Assembly: GCA_964613385.1 (NCBI GenBank)
Contig: CAZTGZ010000011.1
Location: forward strand, 1-64,000
DNA from: CAZTGZ01 sp964613385
Lineage (GTDB): Bacteria > Bacteroidota > Bacteroidia > NS11-12g > UBA9320
DNA: 64,000 bases
Direction: 5' to 3'
Under the pieces are notes generated by a model that worked only from the letters and a program-made list of their open reading frames with translations, did no database searches and was not told where the DNA came from. Each line of letters starts with the position of its first letter. Position 1 is the first letter of the stretch. A program made the translations under genes and the position numbers. Of the stretch, positions 53,340-61,400 are shown piece after piece.

Positions 53340-55613
53340 ATGCTTATAAAGCGCTTGTACTATATCAACCAATTCTTATTTCTGATGCTGCTAAGCACCG
53401 GAGCTATATTTGCTCAGGAGAAATTTTTATTCAAATCGACCGAAAAAACATCTATTCAGTTACATCAAGCAGATAGCTTTATTTCCTCGCTTCCCGGTTT
53501 CAATGCACCTATGTTTTCGAGATTAGATGTTGATAATGATGGAGTTAAGGATATTTATGTTTATGATAAACACAACAAATCCTCTTTAGTTTATATCTTA
53601 AATCCGGATGGCACCTATAGTCACAGGGATGATTTTTCGACAATCTTTCCTGAAATAAGTGATTGGGTATTATTGGTGGATTATGACGACGATGGGAAAG
53701 AAGACTTATGGACGAGAGACAATTACTATAACTCAGTAAAACTCTACAGAAATGTTACGCCGGCCGATGCAAATCATGTCAGATTTGAACTGGTTACCAA
53801 TGCACTTAGGGCTTATACTTTTTCGGAGCTAATTGATACCACAAACTTGTTTTGTGATAAGAGCAATGTTCCCGGAATCGCTGACATTGATGGTGACGGA
53901 GACATTGATTTTGTAACGCTGCAAAATACAGGGCTCGGTGTAACATTATTTTTAAACAATACAGCCGAAAATAGTTTGCCGCTACATCCGCCTTCTTTCG
54001 AAATGCCGGATGATTGTTGGGGTGATTTCAGCGAAGCCTCTTTGACGAATGATATTTTTCTCGAGAGATATAAATTCTGCCGTAACAAATACTACCGTTA
54101 TAAAAAGCATGCCGGCGGATCATCTATTCTCCTTTTTGATGCAGATGGAGATTCAGATAAAGACGTTTTATTGGGGAATGCCGGATATGATGAATTAGCC
54201 TACCTCGAAAATGGAAGGAATGATTTTGTCATGAAACGGGATAGTATCATCGCTTTCAATTTTAACTATCCTCCTTCTCAACCCGCTAAGGCTAAGGTAT
54301 TTGCAGCAGCTTTTTTGATACAACCCGCCAAAAAAGGCGAACCAGCCCGCCTCATGATTGCACCCACGGAAACGGACGATGCAAATTATTCACTGGATCA
54401 AGATGGATCATATCCCGTCTATAAGAACATAGCCTCAGATGGAACGTTCAATTTTATTCCGGATACGACTTTTCATTTACCCGGCATGGTAAAGGATTTT
54501 GGCGCATACAGCCATCCGGCATTCGGAGATTTAAATGGTGATGGACTGGTTGATTTGCTCATTGCACATAATGGAAATGCTGCCTCAACCAAAGGAAAAA
54601 CAGATAAAATCACCTACTTTAAGGGTATTGCACCGAATCAATTCAAGTGGATGGATGATGATTTTATATCGCTGAGTCTAGACTCCATTGAAGGTTTAGC
54701 ACCTTGCATTGGCGACTTGAATAATGATGACAAGCCGGATTTGATCATAGGGGATAAGAGTGGAAAAATCCGTTGCTTTCAGAATCAAAGTTCAGGTGTG
54801 GCACTCTCCTTTACCGAAGTTAATTGGACTAACGGCATTACATTTCCAAATACCTATGCTAAACCGCACATTTGTGACATTGACTTAGATTCTATCCCTG
54901 ATCTGCTCATAGGTACACGGGAGGGAAATATTCTGGCTTATCGCAATCTGTCCAACACCAGCCCTGACTTCTCACCAATTTCAGATACTTTTGGCAATAT
55001 TGCGATCAATCCATTGGAATTGAGATCTGTTCAAGACCCGATCAGCAATGAATGGAAAGATTCTCTGGTTCCGGATATTGAAGGATTTATCAGCTTGAGT
55101 TCAATCAGAGACAATCAGCAAATACTGCATTTGCTTTTGACCAGAAAAGATGGTCATCTGCATGCATTCGTGCCTGAAGATTCAAAGCAACCTTTTGGAA
55201 AATATAAAATATCCGGTGACGAAATTTCTCAAATATCCGGCAGTTTACAAACGTATTCTACCGGCTACAGATCAACCGTCTCTGCATTTAAGAACCCTTC
55301 TGATGGAAAAGTCTGGTTCGCTACAGGAAATGCGGGAGGCGGATTGACATTCTTCTTGGGCGAATCTGTTTCAGGCTTAAAACCAATGCACGAGACCCGA
55401 TTTTCCATCTACCCAAATCCATCTTACCAATTCATACAAATAGAATCAGATCATCCTTTTGATGGATTTAAAATTCTGGATCTTTCAGGAAGACCCATAA
55501 ACGATCATGAAGGTATGATGGGAGACATTAAATATCTGCCGGCTGGCATTTATTTGATTCAAATTCTGAACAAAAAGGAGGTTATAGGACATTCGAAATT
55601 CATTAAATTATGA
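53340..55613 (+). CDS. FG-GAP/VCBS repeat protein with T9SS sorting domain (first of pair)
   Basis: 757 residues. Signal peptide ends near GAIFAQEK. At least seven calcium-binding-type FG-GAP loops follow, for example DVDNDGVKD, DYDDDGKED, DIDGDGDID, DADGDSDKD, DLNGDGLVD and DLNNDDKPD, forming a likely beta propeller of about residues 55-560. A T9SS sorting domain (RFSIYPNPSYQFIQIES to the end) spans the last 75 residues. Overlaps its paralogue by 4 nt. Exported; probably a surface or released ligand-binding protein. Confidence 0.9.
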   Translation: MLIKRLYYINQFLFLMLLSTGAIFAQEKFLFKSTEKTSIQLHQADSFISSLPGFNAPMFSRLDVDNDGVKDIYVYDKHNKSSLVYILNPDGTYSHRDDFSTIFPEISDWVLLVDYDDDGKEDLWTRDNYYNSVKLYRNVTPADANHVRFELVTNALRAYTFSELIDTTNLFCDKSNVPGIADIDGDGDIDFVTLQNTGLGVTLFLNNTAENSLPLHPPSFEMPDDCWGDFSEASLTNDIFLERYKFCRNKYYRYKKHAGGSSILLFDADGDSDKDVLLGNAGYDELAYLENGRNDFVMKRDSIIAFNFNYPPSQPAKAKVFAAAFLIQPAKKGEPARLMIAPTETDDANYSLDQDGSYPVYKNIASDGTFNFIPDTTFHLPGMVKDFGAYSHPAFGDLNGDGLVDLLIAHNGNAASTKGKTDKITYFKGIAPNQFKWMDDDFISLSLDSIEGLAPCIGDLNNDDKPDLIIGDKSGKIRCFQNQSSGVALSFTEVNWTNGITFPNTYAKPHICDIDLDSIPDLLIGTREGNILAYRNLSNTSPDFSPISDTFGNIAINPLELRSVQDPISNEWKDSLVPDIEGFISLSSIRDNQQILHLLLTRKDGHLHAFVPEDSKQPFGKYKISGDEISQISGSLQTYSTGYRSTVSAFKNPSDGKVWFATGNAGGGLTFFLGESVSGLKPMHETRFSIYPNPSYQFIQIESDHPFDGFKILDLSGRPINDHEGMMGDIKYLPAGIYLIQILNKKEVIGHSKFIKL

Positions 55614-57877
55614 GAATTGCTTACTTATTATTTTTATGCTTATCTGCCTTTTATAGCAGCGCATTTTCAGGACCGGACACTTTGTTTTACCGCCCTCAAT
55701 TTGATATCACGGTAATTGGTTCTAATTCAGATACGCTGATCTCTCCCTGGTGCGGAGGCATGAATCAACCTCAATTCTCCGCCATGGACTTGAACGGTGA
55801 CAATGTAAAGGATTTGGTGGTGTTTGACCGATCAGGAAGCGTCATGCAAACGTTTATTGCCTACCAAAAGCCTGACAAATCATGGTACTATACATATGAC
55901 CCTTCTTACGAAAGCAGATTCCCGGAGAGTGACGATATTTTAATATTGGCAGATCACAATAAAGACGGTCGGGAGGACTGTTGGTATCGCGACCCCTTTG
56001 ATGGATACCTGAAGCTCGCGCACAGTACGGGCAATACCTTTTCAAAGCCGGAATCATTTCTGAAAGCATATAATTTTGGAAATCCACCTTTTGATAGTAG
56101 CAATTTTGTTCTTTGGATAGGCAATCATCCTGCCATTACGGATATTGATAACGATGGTGATCTGGATTTTTTCTCAACAGATTATTGCGGAACCGACTTA
56201 ATCTATTATTTGAATAATACCGCAGAAAACAGCCTGCCTTCAGGGAATCATTCCTTCGAAATTCCGGACAGATGTTTTGGAGATCTGGGCGAAGATCAAC
56301 TGGGACTTAAATTGGGTGCAAAATGTCTATATCCCAATAAATATTACCGTTACAATAAAAAGAAACATTGCTCGAGCAAAACGCTCGCATTTTATGATAT
56401 TGACAATGACGGCGACAAGGATTTGTTTCTGGGAAATTCTGAAGGCCTTGATTATACTATGTTGCTGATAATCAATGGAAAGAAAGATTTCAATAGAAGT
56501 ATAGACACCTTTATTCGCATTGATTCCTTTTACATCGACTCCATGGCGGTAAAAAATATGGCCATAGCGCCTTCCGTGTATTTTATCGATTTGGATAAAG
56601 ATGGAATTACGGACATGCTGTTATCCGGGAATGAAGGCCGCAAAATTGATTATCCGGTGAAGGAAAGGGATCATATCGTTTTCTTAAAAAATTATGGCAC
56701 CAATGCATTACCTGATTTCCGATATCAAACCCATGACTTTTTGATTGGAGAAATGATAGATATGGGAGGGATGTCGCATCCGGTGTTGCATGATCTCGAT
56801 AAAGACGGTGACTTAGACCTTTTGGTCGCTTCGAATGGAGACCATTTTAAATCCGCGGATAAAAATGACAGGCTGGCATATTATGAGAACATAGGAAACA
56901 AAACGCTCCCTGTATTTAAGTTAATATCCGAAGACTTCTGGAATATCAGTAAAGATTCTCTCGTTGGAATCTCTCCGGCCTTTGGTGATCTGAATGGCGA
57001 TGGTAAGCCTGAGTTACTCATGGGTACCACCAATGGGAATTTGGCATTATATGAGAATAAAGGAACTTTGCAAAGTCCTGATTTTCAGATTATTTCAAAA
57101 GAAGCATATGGATTGCAGGTTGCAGGTTCCACAGCTCCTTGTCTGGCCGATTTGAACAAAGACGGACTGATCGACTTACTGCTGGGTTCAAGAGAAGGTA
57201 ACATCTATTGGTATCAGAATAATGGGACTTCTGCACAAGCTGCTTGGGAACATAAGTCCGATTCATTTGGAAAAATCCTTATCAATAAATTGATCCAGGA
57301 AAATCCACCTATTTACAGCTTTTTAGGATACAGTGCGCCGACCGTTGCAGATTTGAATAAAGATGGAAAATTAGACCTGTTGGTCGGTGGACATGAGGGA
57401 TACTTCAAAGTTTACATGAACATTGAAACAAACCTAAATGGAACTTTCGAATTGTCAGATAGCCTTATAATCTTAGACAATGTACTACAAAGACAGGATT
57501 TAGGGTCCAGAATTAAAATAACAACCGGAGATTTAAATGGTGACAGCATTCCTGAAATAATATCCGGAAATATGAGGGGTGGTCTTCATCTTTATAAAGG
57601 ATTTTTAATCACTGAAGGAGGAGGTGGATTTATCTCAAACAGAACACATCAAATTCTCCGTATTTATCCAAATCCCACTAAAAATCAATTTGTTATACAA
57701 GCCGGAGCAGGAGAAATTAACATCACAACCATAGACGGTAAGGTGCTATTCCATCAAACTTCATCCGAAATCGAACACAGAATAGATGGTAGCAATTGGC
57801 CGGCCGGAATATATTTAGCAAAATGGTCCGATAAATTTGGTAACATCGCAACCGGAAAAGTTGTGATCACCAAATAG
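55610..57877 (+). CDS. FG-GAP/VCBS repeat protein with T9SS sorting domain (second of pair)
   Basis: 755 residues, clearly a paralogue of the preceding gene: the same length, a similar signal peptide (ending FYSSAFSG), and shared phrases such as NNTAENSLPSGNHSFEIPDRCFGDLG and YPNKYYRYNKK. It has ten or so DxDxDG loops (DLNGDNVKD, DHNKDGRED, DIDNDGDLD, DLDKDGDLD, DLNKDGLID, DLNKDGKLD). Its sorting domain starts at ILRIYPNPTKNQF. It overlaps the first gene by 4 nt and is followed 7 nt later by a TTG-started flavoprotein gene. Confidence 0.9.
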   Translation: MRIAYLLFLCLSAFYSSAFSGPDTLFYRPQFDITVIGSNSDTLISPWCGGMNQPQFSAMDLNGDNVKDLVVFDRSGSVMQTFIAYQKPDKSWYYTYDPSYESRFPESDDILILADHNKDGREDCWYRDPFDGYLKLAHSTGNTFSKPESFLKAYNFGNPPFDSSNFVLWIGNHPAITDIDNDGDLDFFSTDYCGTDLIYYLNNTAENSLPSGNHSFEIPDRCFGDLGEDQLGLKLGAKCLYPNKYYRYNKKKHCSSKTLAFYDIDNDGDKDLFLGNSEGLDYTMLLIINGKKDFNRSIDTFIRIDSFYIDSMAVKNMAIAPSVYFIDLDKDGITDMLLSGNEGRKIDYPVKERDHIVFLKNYGTNALPDFRYQTHDFLIGEMIDMGGMSHPVLHDLDKDGDLDLLVASNGDHFKSADKNDRLAYYENIGNKTLPVFKLISEDFWNISKDSLVGISPAFGDLNGDGKPELLMGTTNGNLALYENKGTLQSPDFQIISKEAYGLQVAGSTAPCLADLNKDGLIDLLLGSREGNIYWYQNNGTSAQAAWEHKSDSFGKILINKLIQENPPIYSFLGYSAPTVADLNKDGKLDLLVGGHEGYFKVYMNIETNLNGTFELSDSLIILDNVLQRQDLGSRIKITTGDLNGDSIPEIISGNMRGGLHLYKGFLITEGGGGFISNRTHQILRIYPNPTKNQFVIQAGAGEINITTIDGKVLFHQTSSEIEHRIDGSNWPAGIYLAKWSDKFGNIATGKVVITK

Positions 57878-57884
57878 ACCTAAG

Positions 57885-59105
57885 TTGAATTTTAAACCCG
57901 TTATTTTGGGTGCGGGCCCCGCCGGGATGGCGGCAAGCATCACGTTGGCTAAAAACGGAATTGAGCATTTCATTGTGGACAAATGCACTTTTCCAAGAGA
58001 TAAAATATGCGGAGACGCCTTAAGTGGTAAGGTAATCCACGAGTTTAGAAAGTACTTTCCGGAAAGCCTGCAAGGATTCAAAAATCTCGAAAAGAAAATG
58101 GGAAGTATGGGGGTAATCTTTACATCCCCCGGCGGGCAGTATACAGAAATTCCCTTCCGAAAAGACATTAAACCGGAAGATGATGCACCCGGTTTTGTCG
58201 TTTCCAGATATGTGTTTGATCATTTTCTTTATGCTCACCTCGACCCGAAGTTCGCTTCTTTTATACAGGCAGACATTGGTGATGTCCAATACACAGATAA
58301 AGGGATAACCATATTAGATAGACAGAATCAGTCCATATTAGATGCATCTGTGGTTATTGCAGCAGATGGTGCCAACTCATTGATCAGGCGCAGATTTATG
58401 CCCGATGAGCAAACAGTTACCTGTGCCGGATTGCGACAATATTGGTCTAATGTAAAAGGTCTACACCCAAAAGGTTATATTGAACTTCACTTTCTAAAGG
58501 ACATTCAACCCGGATACTTTTGGATTTTTCCCATGGCAGAGAATCGGGCGAATGTTGGAATTGGGATGCTCACAGACAAGATTAAATCCTCAAATCTCAA
58601 CCTTAGAACTCTTTTTGAAAATGTTTTACAAAAACATCCGGTGATTTCTGAGAGATTCAAGGATGCAATGCCTCTGGAATCAGCAAAAGGATGGCCACTT
58701 ACATTAGGCACAAAAAAAAGAAGTATCAGTGGGAATTGCTTCTTGCTGGCAGGAGATGCCGCATCACTCATTGACCCATTCACAGGAGAAGGTATTGCAA
58801 ATGCCATCACGAGTGGTAGAATAGCGGCTGAAACAGTCATTAAAGCTACTCATTCAGGAAACTTTTCGGCTGAAAACCTGAAATTATATGATGACCAAAT
58901 CTATCAGAAAATAGGCGGAGAATTGGCAATTAGTAACCAATTGATGAAAGTTTCACAATACAAATCATTGTTTAATTTCATCGTAAACAGAGCCGAGAAA
59001 AATCAATTCTTAAAATCAACTTTGATTGACATGTTCAACCAGTCCGATCTCCGCAAACAACTCTATAATCCCATTTTTTATTTACGGCTTATTTTGGGAA
59101 GGTAG
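57885..59105 (+). CDS. Geranylgeranyl-reductase-family flavoprotein, TTG start
   Basis: 406 residues of the FAD-dependent geranylgeranyl reductase family. The dinucleotide motif GAGPAGMAAS is at 9-18, followed by FPRDKICGDALSG, the substrate motif PGYFWIFPMAENRANVGIGM and the second FAD motif LLAGDAASLIDPFTGEGI. It may saturate isoprenoid chains of menaquinone or ether lipids, or be a related halogenase-like oxidoreductase. The first ATG in the frame lies inside the FAD motif, so the TTG at 57885 must be the start; it is 7 nt after the stop of the FG-GAP gene. Its 3' end overlaps the convergent cytochrome gene by 24 nt. Confidence 0.9.
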   Translation: MNFKPVILGAGPAGMAASITLAKNGIEHFIVDKCTFPRDKICGDALSGKVIHEFRKYFPESLQGFKNLEKKMGSMGVIFTSPGGQYTEIPFRKDIKPEDDAPGFVVSRYVFDHFLYAHLDPKFASFIQADIGDVQYTDKGITILDRQNQSILDASVVIAADGANSLIRRRFMPDEQTVTCAGLRQYWSNVKGLHPKGYIELHFLKDIQPGYFWIFPMAENRANVGIGMLTDKIKSSNLNLRTLFENVLQKHPVISERFKDAMPLESAKGWPLTLGTKKRSISGNCFLLAGDAASLIDPFTGEGIANAITSGRIAAETVIKATHSGNFSAENLKLYDDQIYQKIGGELAISNQLMKVSQYKSLFNFIVNRAEKNQFLKSTLIDMFNQSDLRKQLYNPIFYLRLILGR

Positions 59106-59528
59106 TTTAGGATATAAACGTTTAATTTTATCCATAGGGCCGCCACAAAATACTTCATGACATGAAACACAAGCATCAATCACATATGTATAATGCTGAG
59201 TTTTTTGTTCAATCTTGCTCAAATTATATTGGTTCCTTGCCTTTAAAAAACTGGCGGCCAAGGCTTTGTAAGTATCATTAATATCTGATGGATCCGTCGC
59301 TTCCGCACTCAATATCCGATCAAAAAATACTGGTAGCGAATCCGGATTCTGTCCCAGTTCTAATTGATCCCTCACAGTCGATAGACTATCGTGCATTTCG
59401 CGCATCAAAGCGGCAAGGGGAGAAGTCTGATATTCAATTGGTTTTTCGCATTCTGCGCTCTCTTGATTCCTGGTGCACCCGAGACCCAGTATCATCAGAC
59501 TTAAGAAAATAAAAGAGGTAATTTTCAT
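59082..59528 (-). CDS. Small c-type cytochrome lipoprotein
   Basis: 148 residues. Lipobox LGLGC at residues 14-18. A single haem motif CVSCH (about 118-122) followed by EVFCGGP. The central region is helical (LAALMREMHDSLSTVRDQLE), reminiscent of four-helix c'/c-556 cytochromes. The partner redox protein is not evident. It overlaps the DUF4920 gene by 4 nt at its start. Confidence 0.78.
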   Translation of the reverse strand: MKITSFIFLSLMILGLGCTRNQESAECEKPIEYQTSPLAALMREMHDSLSTVRDQLELGQNPDSLPVFFDRILSAEATDPSDINDTYKALAASFLKARNQYNLSKIEQKTQHYTYVIDACVSCHEVFCGGPMDKIKRLYPKLPSQNKP

Positions 59529-59992
59529 TCTATAATAACACCTGAAGCCATAAATGTATACTCCACCTCCGGTTCTACAATTGCATCGATCTCTTTTTGA
59601 GAAGCTTCGGCATCTTTGGCCAGATGTCTCAATTCCTGAACTGAGATGGTATCCTTATACGCCCATCCTTCCATTACTGCATCATGCCCACCGCTATTGA
59701 ACGGTACAAAAAAGCCGTAATCCTTAAACTTAACTCTCATATCAACGCTGCCCATATCTACAAGCATCCAGCATCCCTTTTTCTGGCAGGTTTCCAAAAT
59801 TTTTGCTTTGAATTTAGTTTGTACACTATCTTCTTTTTGTAACATCTCCATCAATTCCCGGGCTGAAATCGCATTTTCGGCGGATATGGTTGTATCCCCA
59901 TATTTTCCAAAAACCGGTTTTAAACTAGCTTTGTTCCGCTGACAAGCACTCACAAAACTTAAGACAATCAAAGAGAAAACTAAGTTTTTCAT
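59525..59992 (-). CDS. DUF4920 lipoprotein
   Basis: 155 residues. Lipobox VSAC at residues 13-16. The core carries AKILETCQKKGCWMLVDMGS, MRVKFKDYGFFVPF and EPEVEYTFMASGVIIE, matching DUF4920, an OB-fold-like family. Two conserved cysteines (QKKGCW and ETC) suggest metal or redox function. Cotranscribed with the small cytochrome gene and the lipid A genes. Confidence 0.85.
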   Translation of the reverse strand: MKNLVFSLIVLSFVSACQRNKASLKPVFGKYGDTTISAENAISARELMEMLQKEDSVQTKFKAKILETCQKKGCWMLVDMGSVDMRVKFKDYGFFVPFNSGGHDAVMEGWAYKDTISVQELRHLAKDAEASQKEIDAIVEPEVEYTFMASGVIIE

Positions 59993-59998
59993 CGTAAA

Positions 59999-60616
59999 TT
60001 ATTTTTTATATGTGTCTATTGGATATATTTTTTGACAAAAGGAATATTCCTCTTCGTCATTGGATGCTATAATTAAAATCCGGTCACGGGTCTGGGTTTT
60101 TACATTTTCCAAATACCAGTTTTTGTTCTCACGGTCGAGGTTAGATCCGGGCTCATCCAGCAAAACCACCGATGAATCTGAAAACAAGGCCAGGAGTAGC
60201 TTGAGCCTTTGTTTCATTCCCGAAGAAAACTGACCAATGGGTTTGTGCAGATGTTCTGCAAATTTCCCTATGCCAACCAAATCTGATTTAGAAAGCCCTT
60301 TTTTGATTGGTTTAAACCCAAAATACCAATCTAATATTTCATTAACGTCGTAATTTTCAGGCAATTCTGTATACGGCGCGCAGAATGCCATATGTGAAAA
60401 CAATCGCTCCGGTTCAACAGAATGGGGGAGATTCCAGGCTATTTTTCCGGAATCAGGTGTGATATAACCGAAAAGCATTTTTAAGAGGGTGGATTTCCCG
60501 CTGCCATTTGCTCCGGTAATTGCATATGTTTTGCCTGCTTCAAATGAGAGATTTACCTCACGAAACAACCATTTGTTATTGAATTTTTTACCGATGTCAG
60601 ATAGTGATATGTTCAC
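59999..60616 (-). CDS. ABC transporter ATP-binding protein, GTG start
   Basis: 205 residues, a lone ATPase domain. Walker A GANGSGKST, signature FSSGMKQR, Walker B VVLLDEPGSNLD. The usual switch histidine after Walker B is replaced: the strand reads ILIIASNDEEE. It is commonly found beside lpxA in Bacteroidota; no permease is in the window. The start is GTG at 60616, sharing a base with the lpxA stop TAG; no other start fits. Confidence 0.9.
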   Translation of the reverse strand: MNISLSDIGKKFNNKWLFREVNLSFEAGKTYAITGANGSGKSTLLKMLFGYITPDSGKIAWNLPHSVEPERLFSHMAFCAPYTELPENYDVNEILDWYFGFKPIKKGLSKSDLVGIGKFAEHLHKPIGQFSSGMKQRLKLLLALFSDSSVVLLDEPGSNLDRENKNWYLENVKTQTRDRILIIASNDEEEYSFCQKIYPIDTYKK

Positions 60617-61398
60617 TATTTACTGATATAACCTTTCATAATTCCGCGGTCAGATTCACGGATGAACATAAGAATTTCATCTCGCTCCTTGGTAGCAGGC
60701 ATTTCAGTTTCAATCTTTTTCAAAGCCACACTGTTATTATATCCCCTGATAAACAGAAGCCTATATATATCCTGTATTTCATTAATTTTTTCACTGCTAA
60801 ATCCGCGTCTCCTCAAACCAACAGAATTTACCCCTTCGAAACTGAGAGGTTCTCTTGCAGCTTTCGTATATGGAGGCACATCTTTCCGAACCAGACTGCC
60901 ACCGCTCACCATAACATGGGGTCCTATTTTAACAAATTGATGTACGGCCGATAATCCACCTATGATAGCGAAATCCCCAATCTCCACATGACCCGCCAAC
61001 TGCACGGAATTGGCGAGAATCACATTGCTTCCGATGATGCAATCATGGGCAATGTGCACATAAGCCATTAACAGACAATTATTCCCAACCACGGTTTTGC
61101 CGGAAGCACTGGTTCCCCGGTTTACCGTAACACATTCTCTGATGGTTACATGATCACCAATCACCGTAAGTGAATCCTCTCCATCGAATTTTAGATCCTG
61201 CGGTATGGCAGAAATAACAGCCCCCGGGAAAATGCGACAGTTTTTGCCAATTCTCGCACCTTCCATGATCGTTACATTGGAGCCTATCCATGTACCTTCA
61301 CCAATTTCAACATTCTTGTGTATGGTTACAAAGGGCTCAATTACCACATTATCAGCCAGTTTCGACTGTGGATTTACATAAGCTAAGGGTTGAATCAT
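60616..61398 (-). CDS. lpxA: UDP-N-acetylglucosamine acyltransferase
   Basis: About 260 residues. First step of lipid A synthesis. Left-handed beta helix of hexapeptide repeats (IGEGTWIGSNVTI, VGNNCLLMAYVHIAHDCIIG), with the catalytic His in YVHIAHD. The C-terminal helical domain follows FEGVNSVGLRRRGFSSE. The frame opens at 61443 inside lpxC-fabZ; the ATG at 61398 (MIQPLAYVNP) is the right start. Confidence 0.96.
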   Translation of the reverse strand: MIQPLAYVNPQSKLADNVVIEPFVTIHKNVEIGEGTWIGSNVTIMEGARIGKNCRIFPGAVISAIPQDLKFDGEDSLTVIGDHVTIRECVTVNRGTSASGKTVVGNNCLLMAYVHIAHDCIIGSNVILANSVQLAGHVEIGDFAIIGGLSAVHQFVKIGPHVMVSGGSLVRKDVPPYTKAAREPLSFEGVNSVGLRRRGFSSEKINEIQDIYRLLFIRGYNNSVALKKIETEMPATKERDEILMFIRESDRGIMKGYISK

Positions 61399-61400
61399 TG

